Shown: positions 1 to 8,188, counted from the stretch's first letter. The stretch: DNA of 15,718 bases from Polaromonas sp. UBA5171 (GCA_002413395.1 DHWX01000047.1:1-15718); one strand, 5' to 3'. Notes: a model not told the origin generated them from the sequence alone. Numbers and translations are program-made.

Positions 1-178
1 TCTCAACTGTCGAACCCGGGTAAACAGGTTCTAAGTGGCGACAGCGGAAATTGCCCGACTGTACCTGTGGAGTTTGGCCTACATTGTCCGGACTCGTCCG
101 GCCACATGATGATCCTTCGGTCTTACGCGCTCTTTGCAAAGTAGTTCGATAGTTTCTTCGTTTTAATAAGGAAAATTC
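1..178. other. window-edge stretch with no recognisable gene
   Basis: No gene could be identified. Plus frame 1 is open from base 1 to a TAG at 142-144 (47 codons), but the peptide has no recognisable family and could be chance. The stretch contains the direct repeat GTCCGG at 88-93 and 98-103. The last part supplies a good Shine-Dalgarno sequence (AAGGA, 168-172) for the gene starting at 179. The leader is A/T-rich just before that gene, but no convincing -35/-10 pair was found. The left part might be the end of a mobile element, but nothing in the sequence proves it. Confidence 0.4.
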
Positions 179-379
179 ATGAAAACTTTACTTGCCATGG
201 CTGTTGGTACGGTGCTTCTGTTGGCTACCGGCGTTTCTTTCGCGCAGGGCGGAAACATGATGAATGGCGGCACTTGGGGCGGCGGCTGGATGGGCGGATA
301 CGGCGGAATATGGATGCCGATCTTGATTGTTATCGCTCTCGTCGCTCTTGTGGTGTGGGTTTTCAAGCAAAAGAAATAA
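179..379 (+). CDS. small exported Gly/Trp/Met-rich membrane peptide, hypothetical
   Basis: A 66-residue protein of unknown function. Residues 1-22 form a typical Sec signal peptide (Lys at position 3, a Leu/Val core, probable cleavage after Ser-Phe-Ala). Residues 23-46 are extremely rich in Gly, Trp and Met (GGNMMNGG, then repeated GGW/GGY units). Residues 47-62 form one hydrophobic helix, and the protein ends in the basic tail FKQKK. The mature protein is therefore probably a single-pass inner-membrane peptide with a short Met/Trp-rich periplasmic segment. Start choice: ATG with AAGGA 6 bases upstream. Similar tiny Gly/Met-rich peptides are often seen beside metal-resistance genes in Burkholderiales, which fits the Met-rich pseudogene and DUF302 gene downstream; a metal-related role is inference only. 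Codon use is less GC-biased than in the core genes to the right. Confidence 0.75.
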   Translation: MKTLLAMAVGTVLLLATGVSFAQGGNMMNGGTWGGGWMGGYGGIWMPILIVIALVALVVWVFKQKK

Positions 380-463
380 GCAGGTCGGGAGGTTTGCGGG
401 ACCCTGCGAGGGGTCTTTGCTGAGTTAAAGTTTTTTGTTAATTGCAAAGGTCAAGGTAACTTC

Positions 464-847
464 ATGTATTACATCGTTAGCACCAACAAATCATTCAACC
501 AAGCGTCATCAGACCTTGAATCGGCGGTTATTCGTCATGGCTTCGGAGTACTGCATGTCCACGACTTGGGGACCACACTTCGCAGCAAGGGCATTACGTT
601 TAATGATGAGTGCAAGATTTTTGAAGTCTGCAATCCGGCTCAAGCTGCAAAAGTTTTGGCTATCGATATGCGTCTGAATATGGCTTTGCCGTGTCGTATC
701 TCGGTGTATACAGAGAAAGGCAAAACTAAAATTGGCCTTATCAAACCAGTGCAAATGCTTTCCGCGCTGTCTCAGGAGGCGGCGTTAGTTCAAGTTGCCA
801 AAGAGGTCGAGGTAAAGACCATCCAGATGGTTGACGAAGCGAAATGA
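464..847 (+). CDS. DUF302 domain-containing protein
   Basis: A 127-residue protein that is almost entirely one DUF302 domain. It opens with YYIVSTNKSF, followed by the conserved block around HGFGVLHVHDLG (residues 25-36). Next come a segment with Cys50 and Cys56 (DECKIFEVCNP) and the block LNMALPCRISVYTEKGKTKI (residues 71-90, Cys77). The C-terminal 30 residues form an acidic/hydrophobic helix. There is no signal peptide, so it is probably cytoplasmic. DUF302 proteins fold like a small alpha/beta barrel-forming unit; their biochemical role is not established, and they often sit near redox, sulfur or metal-detoxification genes. Start choice: ATG with AAGG 7 bases upstream. It follows the small membrane peptide by 84 bases on the same strand. 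The base composition is visibly A+T-richer than the chromosome to the right, which suggests an accessory origin. Confidence 0.88.
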   Translation: MYYIVSTNKSFNQASSDLESAVIRHGFGVLHVHDLGTTLRSKGITFNDECKIFEVCNPAQAAKVLAIDMRLNMALPCRISVYTEKGKTKIGLIKPVQMLSALSQEAALVQVAKEVEVKTIQMVDEAK

Positions 848-894
848 CTATTGGCCACCTTAAAACGCCACCCAACCTGACCAAGAGTTACAGG

Positions 895-1304
895 ATGATC
901 CATTTTTTCGATTTTCCACTTGCCATTGCCCCACCGCCGCCAGCACATTGATTGCCTGCAATACCGCGCCCAGCGATGCCGATGGGCACCACAGCAGCCA
1001 ACAGCATGGCCACACCTGATCAAATAGCCAAGAGGGATGCGCAGATGAAAGCCATGCAGGGCATGCACGTGAAGATGATGAACGCCAAGATACCGGAAGA
1101 TCGGAGCAATCTGATGGCCGAACACATGAAAATCATGCAGGACGGCATGGTCATGATGGGTGGCCTGCCCAGCGCCGACATAGGCGACATGAAAGGCATG
1201 TAGTGCATGACTGGCGAGATGGTGCACACCGTCAGATGATTGCCAAGCGCAAGGCCATGATGGAAATCATGGCGGATCGGATGCCGACCGCACCTGTCAA
1301 TTGA
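895..1304 (+). pseudogene. decayed Met-rich periplasmic-type protein gene
   Basis: The remains of a Met-rich, helical protein of the kind found beside metal-resistance genes in betaproteobacteria. The clearest part (976-1200) encodes a charged helix with KAMQGMHVKMMNAK, then ED-RSNLMAEHMKIMQDGMVMM. Three lesions are visible. (1) The frame opened by ATG 895 hits TGA at 949-951. (2) TAG interrupts the conserved region at 1201-1203. (3) An extra AC dinucleotide at about 1228-1229 (in GTGCACACCGT) shifts the frame. Removing it joins GEMVH to RQMIAKRKAMMEIMADRMP, which runs to TGA at 1302-1304 and restores the Met-rich C-terminal helix. The N-terminal part should be a signal peptide but is degraded. 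An 83-residue remnant (952-1203, TTG start, or ATG 976) could still be translated. Family assignment is by resemblance only; the decay is read directly from the sequence. Confidence 0.65.
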
Positions 1305-1396
1305 GGGCTCTTTTTGAAAAAACCAGAATCCAAAAACCGTCAACCTTCAGCTAACATCCAAACCGCCTTGCACACTGAAATCCTGACACTCCCAAT

Positions 1397-1437
1397 CCAG
1401 CGCAAACCGTGCGCCAGCAGCTACGAAATAAGCGGTA
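1397..1437 (-). repeat. possible degenerate interspersed repeat, downstream of the acyl-CoA dehydrogenase operon
   Basis: In the 155-base gap between the Met-rich pseudogene and the end of the small-subunit gene there is no ORF worth reporting. Read on the minus strand, it contains TAGCTGCTGGCGCACGG followed by GCGCTGG, with a 5-bp stem (GCGCA 1400-1404, TGCGC 1410-1414). This resembles TAGCTGCTNGCGC-type short interspersed repeats that I recall as common in intergenic DNA of Comamonadaceae. The resemblance is from memory, not a search. No Rho-independent terminator for the minus-strand operon is visible here. Confidence 0.25.
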
Positions 1438-1459
1438 TGCGCCCGCTTCTGAATGTATC

Positions 1460-2575
1460 TTACGCAAACACCCCTGCCGTATCCTGCATCTGCCGGGAGA
1501 CCTCGCCCAGATGGTGCAGCGTGTCGCCAAAAGTCATTTCGAGCTGGGTCAGTTTCTTGAAATAGTGGCTCACGATGTATTCGTCGGTCACGCCAATGCC
1601 GCCATGCAGTTGCACCGCCTGCTGGCCGACAAAACGCATGGAGAGACCCAACTGGTATTTGGCGCGGGCCATGGCAGCGCTGCGCTCTAATGCGGGTGCA
1701 TTGAGTTTGAGCGACGCGTAGTAGCTCATGGAGCGGGCCAGTTCGAGTTGCATCTTCATGTCGGCCACGCGATGCCGTAGCGCCTGAAAGCTGCTGATGG
1801 CCACGCCAAACTGTTTGCGGGTGTTCAGGTACTCCACCGTGATGGCCAGGGTTTTGTCCATCACGCCAACAGCTTCGGCGCAGGTGGCGGTAATGCCAAT
1901 GTCAATCGCGTGGGTGAGGGCGGTCAAACCGTCCAGCGTGACGAGTGTAGCTGGTGTGTCCTTAAAGGTCACTTCCGCAGCCCGCGCGCCATCTTGCGTG
2001 CCGTAACCGCGGGTGCTCAAGCCCGTGGCCGTGCGCTCCACCAGAAACAGCGCCATCTTGCCGCTGGTCATCGCTGGAACGATAAAGGCATCCGCATGGT
2101 CACCGGCAGGTACCATGCTTTTAATAGCGTTTAGCGTCCATTTGTCATGTGCTGGAGTCGCCTTTGCTTCGCAATTCTCGAATTTGTAGCGGGCCGCCCG
2201 TTCCTGGTAGGCCAGCATCATCAGGCTATCGCCCGAGGCTATATGGGGCAGCCAGGCGGACTGCAATACCTGCGGTGCATAGCCCGACAGCACAGCGCCA
2301 GCCATAAGTGTCTGAACGAACGGCTCCAGCACAATGCCGCGCCCGAGTTCCTCCATCACGACCATGCCTTCTACCGGCCCCATACCGAGTCCACCGTTCG
2401 CCTCGGGGATATAGAGGCCCGCCAGACCCAACTCGGCGAGCTGCGCGTAAGCATCTCGTGAAAAGCCGCCTTGTTTTGCAATGCTGCGGCGGCGTTCGAA
2501 GTTGTAACCTTTGTCAACCCACTTGCGAACGGCGTCGCGCAGTTGTTCCTGCTCGTCTGTGAAATCGAAGTCCAT
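1460..2575 (-). CDS. acyl-CoA dehydrogenase family protein, small subunit (PimD-like)
   Basis: A 371-residue member of the acyl-CoA dehydrogenase fold, resembling the small subunit of pimeloyl-CoA dehydrogenase. It has an N-terminal helical domain (1-115), a diverged beta domain (116-205) and a C-terminal helical domain (220-360). The FAD-contact regions NTRKQFGVAISSFQALRHR (251-269) and QLHGGIGVTDEY (322-333) are present. The usual first signature (YxEPxAGSD) is missing; the equivalent place reads YQERAARYKF. No Glu-Arg pair stands in the helix that carries the catalytic base in isovaleryl-CoA-type enzymes, so this subunit alone is probably inactive. It lies 27 bases after the large-subunit gene with its own AAAGGA ribosome site, so it is cotranscribed. 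The inferred role is as partner in a heteromeric enzyme for alpha,beta-oxidation of a dicarboxylic, branched or cyclic acyl-CoA; the exact substrate is not shown. Confidence 0.85.
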   Translation of the reverse strand: MDFDFTDEQEQLRDAVRKWVDKGYNFERRRSIAKQGGFSRDAYAQLAELGLAGLYIPEANGGLGMGPVEGMVVMEELGRGIVLEPFVQTLMAGAVLSGYAPQVLQSAWLPHIASGDSLMMLAYQERAARYKFENCEAKATPAHDKWTLNAIKSMVPAGDHADAFIVPAMTSGKMALFLVERTATGLSTRGYGTQDGARAAEVTFKDTPATLVTLDGLTALTHAIDIGITATCAEAVGVMDKTLAITVEYLNTRKQFGVAISSFQALRHRVADMKMQLELARSMSYYASLKLNAPALERSAAMARAKYQLGLSMRFVGQQAVQLHGGIGVTDEYIVSHYFKKLTQLEMTFGDTLHHLGEVSRQMQDTAGVFA

Positions 2576-2602
2576 GATGCTTGTCCTTTAAATCTTGTCC
2601 GA

Positions 2603-3784
2603 TCAACCCAATATGACCTGTGAAACGATGTTTCTCTGGACCTCGTTGGAGCCACCATAAATAGTGGTTTTTCGCAAATTGAAGTAAGTGGAAGCGAGCG
2701 GGGCATTGGCGGTTACGCCGCCCGGGAAGTTGCCTTGCCAGCCCGCTTCCATGGCTTCTTCAATAAAGGGCAGGCTGTACGGTCCGGCGGCTAGCATCAT
2801 GAGTTCGCTGTAGCGCTGCTGGATTTCGCTGCCGCGAATTTTTAGCAGGCCGGCAATGTCGAGCGAGTTCTTGCCGGATTTTTCCGCCGAGAGCACTCGC
2901 AGCACCAGCATTTCAAGCGCCACCACATCGACTTCGAGTTTGGCGATTTCATCGCGGAAACGTGCGTCGTCATAAACGCCCTCGACTTTCGCAATGCGCT
3001 TGAGGCGTTCGAGTTCGCGCTTGGAACGGTTCACGTCGGCGATATTGGTGCGCTCGTGGCTGAGCAGGTGCTTGGCGTAGGTCCAGCCCTTGTTTTCTTC
3101 GCCGATCAGGTTTTCGGCCGGGACCTCGACGTTGTCGAACCAGACCTCGTTGACTTCAGCCTCACCGTCTAGCAACACAATGGGGCGAACTGTCACGCCG
3201 GGGGATTTCATGTCGATCAGCAAAAATGAAATACCGGCTTGTGGCTTGCCTTCGGTACTGGTGCGCACCAGGCAAAAAATCCACTCGCCATACTGGCCCA
3301 GCGTGGTCCAGGTTTTTTGGCCATTGACAATGAATTTGTCACCGACGCGCTCGGCCCGGCACTTGACCGAGGCCAGGTCGGATCCCGCGCCGGGCTCGCT
3401 GTACCCTTGGCTCCACCAGACTTCTCCGCTGGCGATGCCGGGCAGAAAGCGCTTTTGCTGCTCCGCATTGCCGAAAGCCATGATGACGGGTGCGACCATT
3501 ACCGGGCCAAACGGAATGACGCGAGGTGCGCCAGCCAGCGCGCATTCTTCTTCAAACAGATGCTTTTGCACGGCATTCCAGCCTGGTCCGCCAAATTCCT
3601 TGGGCCAGCCGTGGCCGAGCCAACCTTTTTTGCCGAGGATTTTCGCCCAGCGCTGCAGGTCGTCACGCGACAGGCGCAGGGCGTTGTGCACCTTGTGCGA
3701 AATATCAGTCGGCAAGTTGGCATGAACCCACGCGCGAATGTCTTCGCGGAAGGTTTGTTCTTCAGGGGTGAAAGCTAAATCCAT
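2603..3784 (-). CDS. acyl-CoA dehydrogenase, large catalytic subunit (PimC-like)
   Basis: A 393-residue FAD-dependent acyl-CoA dehydrogenase resembling pimeloyl-CoA dehydrogenase large subunit. It removes two hydrogens from the C2-C3 bond of an acyl-CoA and passes electrons to ETF. Visible features are the signature YSEPGAGSDLASV (128-140), GQKTWTT (155-161) in the beta domain, and the C-terminal IYGGSNEVQRNIV (375-387). At the position where MCAD-type enzymes carry the catalytic Glu (Y-E-G), this protein has Gly (Y-G-G). A candidate base is Glu244 in LLSHERTNI, the location used by isovaleryl-CoA-type enzymes; this is inference from family knowledge. It is the first gene of a two-gene operon with the small subunit (27-base gap). 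The start ATG has GGAG upstream. The 50-base gap to yceH upstream, on the same strand, leaves open whether yceH is cotranscribed. Confidence 0.9.
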   Translation of the reverse strand: MDLAFTPEEQTFREDIRAWVHANLPTDISHKVHNALRLSRDDLQRWAKILGKKGWLGHGWPKEFGGPGWNAVQKHLFEEECALAGAPRVIPFGPVMVAPVIMAFGNAEQQKRFLPGIASGEVWWSQGYSEPGAGSDLASVKCRAERVGDKFIVNGQKTWTTLGQYGEWIFCLVRTSTEGKPQAGISFLLIDMKSPGVTVRPIVLLDGEAEVNEVWFDNVEVPAENLIGEENKGWTYAKHLLSHERTNIADVNRSKRELERLKRIAKVEGVYDDARFRDEIAKLEVDVVALEMLVLRVLSAEKSGKNSLDIAGLLKIRGSEIQQRYSELMMLAAGPYSLPFIEEAMEAGWQGNFPGGVTANAPLASTYFNLRKTTIYGGSNEVQRNIVSQVILG

Positions 3785-3834
3785 GGCAAGTTCTCCAATG
3801 CCGTGTTTTTAGCACGATCATTCGCCCCCGGCTG

Positions 3835-4518
3835 TCAGGCCTGAGACAGGCCCAGTTCTTTTTGCAAGTAGGCCAACTGGCCTTGAAGCTGCAAGACCTG
3901 GGTTTCAAGGGCTTGAAGGCGCTGCTGCAGGCGCTCGGCCTGGCCCAGTGATATCGGCTCTGCTTCTGGATTAATTGCGTCATTGCCAAGGTTGATGCGG
4001 GGAAAAGAGTTCAAAGGCCCTTCGCCGCAAAGCAAGTGGGCCCAGCGCTGCTCCCGCATGCCCGCAGCCCGAGGCAACTGCACCACTCTGGCTGCGCCGC
4101 TGTCTTCGCCGCGGGCTTTAAGTTCAGCCAAAATATCTTCCACACTGGCGATGTCGGAAAATTTGTACCAGCGCTCACTGTTGGTCCGCAGCTCACCTGG
4201 AGTTTGCGGACCGCGCAGCATGAGCAGGCCCAGGAGTACTGCCTGCGGTTCACTCGCGCTAAAGCTGCGCTGAAAATTGTGCTCAAAGCGCGGCACACGG
4301 TTGGACCTGGCTTCAAATACCAGGCTTTCGACCTTGAGTGAATCAATCGCCGCCTGGGCTTGGGCCTCGGTGATTCCCATCACCGGGTCGCGGCCGGTTT
4401 TCTGGTTGCAGCCAAGCAGCAAGGCGTTGAGCGACAGCGGGTAGCTGTCGGGCACGGTGCGGGCTTTTTCCATCAGGGTGCCAAGCACGCGGGCTTCAAT
4501 TAGGGTGAGGGCTCTCAT
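3835..4518 (-). CDS. yceH: YceH family protein (UPF0502, DUF480)
   Basis: A 227-residue conserved protein of unknown precise function. The fold is known to be two tandem winged-helix domains, suggesting nucleic-acid or protein binding. Family hallmarks are visible: LIEARVLGTLMEKA (6-19), YPLSLNALLLGCNQKT (26-41) with G-R-D-PVM after it, NRVPRFEHNF (73-82), LRGPQTPGELR (101-111) and W-YKFSD (117-122). A C-terminal coiled coil (about 191-224) has Leu/Gln-rich heptads (RLQQRLQALETQVLQLQGQL). The length is close to the E. coli protein (215) plus a slightly longer tail. The start codon lies only 18 bases from the purN start on the opposite strand, so its promoter and Shine-Dalgarno region must overlap the start of purN. 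Confidence 0.95.
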   Translation of the reverse strand: MRALTLIEARVLGTLMEKARTVPDSYPLSLNALLLGCNQKTGRDPVMGITEAQAQAAIDSLKVESLVFEARSNRVPRFEHNFQRSFSASEPQAVLLGLLMLRGPQTPGELRTNSERWYKFSDIASVEDILAELKARGEDSGAARVVQLPRAAGMREQRWAHLLCGEGPLNSFPRINLGNDAINPEAEPISLGQAERLQQRLQALETQVLQLQGQLAYLQKELGLSQA

Positions 4519-4521
4519 AGG

Positions 4522-4527
4522 GATAAT
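4522..4527 (+). promoter_or_regulatory. candidate -10 element for purN
   Basis: GATAAT matches the sigma-70 -10 consensus at 5 of 6 bases. It lies in the 18-base gap between the divergent yceH and purN starts, 9 bases before the purN ATG. There is no good -35 at normal spacing (inside yceH). If used, the purN message would have a leader of only a few bases. This is weak evidence. Confidence 0.3.
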
Positions 4528-4536
4528 CCTGAAACA

Positions 4537-5121
4537 ATGAAAAACATCGTCATCTTAATTTCTGGCAGCGGCTCCAACATGGCCGCCATTGCCAAGGCTG
4601 CCGAAAAGGAAGCCTGGCAGGCCAAGTGGGGCCTGCGGGTTGCCGCCGTCATCAGCAATCAGACGCAAGCGAAGGGCTTGGCGCTGGCGAAAAGCCTGGG
4701 AATAGCCACCGAAACACTGTCACACCGCTCCTTCGACTCACGTGAGGCCTTCGACACGGCGCTGATGGTGCGCATTGACCAATATGCACCAGCGCTGGTG
4801 GTACTGGCCGGTTTCATGCGCATTCTCACGCCGGGCTTTGTCGCGCACTACGCAGGTCGACTGATCAATATTCATCCCTCACTGCTGCCAGCCTTCACCG
4901 GACTGCACACGCACCAGCGAGCCATCGACGCAGGTTGCCAAGTGGCGGGTACCACGGTGCATCAGGTGACCGCCGAGCTGGACCACGGCGAGATTTTGGC
5001 GCAGGCGGTGGTGCCGGTGTTGCCCGGCGACAGCGCCGATACGCTGGCAGCGCGGGTGTTAACGCAGGAACACCTGATTTTTCCGCAAGCGGTCAGGTCT
5101 TTTTTTGAACGTGGCGGCTGA
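4537..5121 (+). CDS. purN: phosphoribosylglycinamide formyltransferase (GAR transformylase, PurN)
   Basis: A 194-residue cytoplasmic enzyme of de novo purine synthesis. It transfers a formyl group from 10-formyltetrahydrofolate to GAR, giving FGAR. The phosphate-binding loop ISGSGSNM is at 8-15. The folate-site and catalytic block INIHPSLLPAF is at 110-120, with the expected Asn111 and His113. ELDHGEILAQ follows at 147-156, with Asp149. The His113-to-Asp149 spacing of 36 equals that between His108 and Asp144 of E. coli PurN, so the active site is complete. Length is normal for the single-domain bacterial form. No strong Shine-Dalgarno sequence precedes the ATG (only AGGG, 14 bases upstream), which fits a very short leader or weak initiation. 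It converges with prfC; a perfect inverted repeat lies between them. Confidence 0.97.
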   Translation: MKNIVILISGSGSNMAAIAKAAEKEAWQAKWGLRVAAVISNQTQAKGLALAKSLGIATETLSHRSFDSREAFDTALMVRIDQYAPALVVLAGFMRILTPGFVAHYAGRLINIHPSLLPAFTGLHTHQRAIDAGCQVAGTTVHQVTAELDHGEILAQAVVPVLPGDSADTLAARVLTQEHLIFPQAVRSFFERGG

Positions 5122-5142
5122 CTGGCGATCGTCAGATTGCTA

Positions 5143-5166
5143 TTGAACCAATAGTTATTGGTTCAA
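5143..5166. repeat. perfect 11-bp inverted repeat between convergent purN and prfC
   Basis: TTGAACCAATA (5143-5153), two bases (GT), then its exact reverse complement TATTGGTTCAA (5156-5166). It lies 21 bases after the purN stop and 28 bases after the prfC stop, as a bidirectional terminator would. However, the stem is A/T-rich and neither side has a T-run. It could be a Rho-dependent or 3'-protecting hairpin, a protein-binding dyad, or a remnant of an interspersed repeat. Confidence 0.6.
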
Positions 5167-5194
5167 GCATCCATTGGGCTAAAACCGTGAAACA

Positions 5195-6820
<1,626 letters not shown>

Positions 6821-6833
6821 AATTTTTGATTAT

Positions 6834-6854
6834 CGGCGACGCTGGCGTCTGCCG
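6834..6854 (-). promoter_or_regulatory. hairpin in the prfC leader
   Basis: CGGCGACGC (6834-6842) pairs with GCGTC and GCCG (6845-6849, 6851-6854) with a single bulged base at 6850: nine base pairs around a very tight loop. On the prfC strand it ends about 13 bases before the start codon, in a leader that lacks a recognisable Shine-Dalgarno sequence. It might affect ribosome access or mRNA stability. A second dyad, GGCCAT...ATGGCC (6869-6874 / 6885-6890), lies farther upstream. Function is inferred, not shown. Confidence 0.35.
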
Positions 6855-6912
6855 GGCGCCGCCGACCAGGCCATGGCGACAGCGATGGCCCTCCGAACGT
6901 ATGAAGCGGGGC

Positions 6913-6918
6913 TACAGT
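6913..6918 (+). promoter_or_regulatory. candidate -10 element for the RsmB/NOP-type methyltransferase gene
   Basis: TACAGT in the context GGGGCTACAGTGGGAC matches four of six -10 bases and sits 16 bases before the ATG at 6935, so transcription would begin only about 10 bases before the start codon. No convincing -35 is visible. It is placed mainly by position. Confidence 0.25.
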
Positions 6919-6934
6919 GGGACAATAGAGTGCT

Positions 6935-8188
6935 ATGCATCCCAACGCCTTACTCGACTGTTGTTCCGGACTTCTCAAGCAGGTTCTTAAATTTGACCAG
7001 CCCGCCGACATGGTGGTGTCGCGTTATTTTCGCGAGTTCCGGCTCGGTCCCCGCGAGCGCGCCACCGTGGCCGAAACAATTTACGACGTGCTGCGCAAAA
7101 AAAATCTCTACACCTACCTGGCCCAGCATGGCAGCGGCCCACCGGAGCGTCGCTTGGCGATTCTGGGTTTTTCGGCTGAACGCGATTTTCTGCTGAGTGC
7201 GCTGACCGTGCCTGAGAAAGACTGGCTGGCGCGCTGTGATCAGGTCAAATCCTCGGATCTGATGGAACTGCACCGCCACAACCTGCCGCAATGGCTGGTC
7301 GAGCCGCTCAAGGCGCAACTGGGTGAGGACTTCTGGCCACTGGTTGAAAGCCTCAACGCGCCCGCGGGGCTCGACCTGCGCGTCAATACCTGGAAAGAAA
7401 AACGTTCTGACATCCAGAAAGAACTTGCCAAGACGGCTATTAAAACAGTAGCAACTCCGTACTCACCCTGGGGCCTGCGGCTGGCCGACAAATCACAACT
7501 CGGAAAACTGGACGCCTTCACGCGCGGTGCCATTGAAGTGCAGGACGAAGGTTCTCAATTGCTGGCCCTGCTGGTCGATGCCAAACGCGGCGAAATGGTG
7601 GTTGATTTTTGCGCCGGTGCGGGCGGCAAGACGCTGGCGCTGGGTGCCTCCATGCGCAACACCGGGCGGCTTTATGCTTTTGACACCTCGGGTCACCGGC
7701 TGGCAGCCCTCAAGCCGCGGCTGGCGCGCAGTGGCTTGTCCAACGTCCATCCGGTGGCCATAGCCCACGAACGCGATGACCGCATTAAGCGGCTGGCAGG
7801 CAAGATTGACCGGGTGCTGGTGGATGCGCCGTGCTCGGGGCTGGGCACCTTGCGGCGCAATCCTGACCTGAAGTGGCGGCAGAGCCCCAAGGCGATTGAA
7901 GAGCTTTCGGCCAAGCAAACCGCGATCTTGCAAAGCGCCGCACGCCTTCTGAAACCCGGCGGACGACTGGTTTATGCCACGTGCAGCATCCTGCGCGAGG
8001 AAAACGAGGCGATTGCCGAGGCCTTCAGCGCTGCAAATAAAGACTTCAACGTTCTTGAAGTTGGGCCTTTATTGACCCATCTGGGGGTTGAACATGCCGA
8101 GACGCTTTGCAGAGGTTCCTACCTGCGGCTGTGGCCACATCTGCATCAGACTGACGGTTTTTTTGCCGCTGTTTGGCAAAAAGCGTGA
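6935..8188 (+). CDS. RsmB/NOP family SAM-dependent RNA (cytosine-5) methyltransferase
   Basis: A 417-residue class I methyltransferase acting on cytosine C5 in rRNA or tRNA. An N-terminal helical domain (1-145) resembles the NusB-like part of RsmB. It is followed by the linker region with LDLRVNT (146-152) and the Rossmann methyltransferase domain. Motif I is DFCAGAGGKTLAL (224-236). Motif IV is DAPCSGLGTLRRNPDLKW (297-314), with the Pro-Cys pair at Cys300. Motif VI is ATCSIL (348-353), with the catalytic nucleophile position Cys350. Both family cysteines are present, so it should be active. Whether it is the true RsmB (16S C967) or a paralogue cannot be told here, because Comamonadaceae often carry more than one such gene; therefore no symbol is given. 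The last codons form a T-rich/A-rich hairpin. It diverges from prfC by 114 bases. Confidence 0.9.
   Translation: MHPNALLDCCSGLLKQVLKFDQPADMVVSRYFREFRLGPRERATVAETIYDVLRKKNLYTYLAQHGSGPPERRLAILGFSAERDFLLSALTVPEKDWLARCDQVKSSDLMELHRHNLPQWLVEPLKAQLGEDFWPLVESLNAPAGLDLRVNTWKEKRSDIQKELAKTAIKTVATPYSPWGLRLADKSQLGKLDAFTRGAIEVQDEGSQLLALLVDAKRGEMVVDFCAGAGGKTLALGASMRNTGRLYAFDTSGHRLAALKPRLARSGLSNVHPVAIAHERDDRIKRLAGKIDRVLVDAPCSGLGTLRRNPDLKWRQSPKAIEELSAKQTAILQSAARLLKPGGRLVYATCSILREENEAIAEAFSAANKDFNVLEVGPLLTHLGVEHAETLCRGSYLRLWPHLHQTDGFFAAVWQKA

Noticed and set aside
398..436. Stem GACCC/GGGTC (400-404, 411-415) followed by a T6 run at 431-436 as a terminator of the small membrane peptide gene
   Set aside because: The stem is only 5-6 bp and the T-run begins 15 bases after it, too far for a Rho-independent terminator.
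3090..3778. Long plus-strand open frames opposite the large acyl-CoA dehydrogenase subunit (179 and 211 codons)
   Set aside because: They are antisense shadows of a GC-rich conserved gene, with no recognisable family and no ribosome sites.
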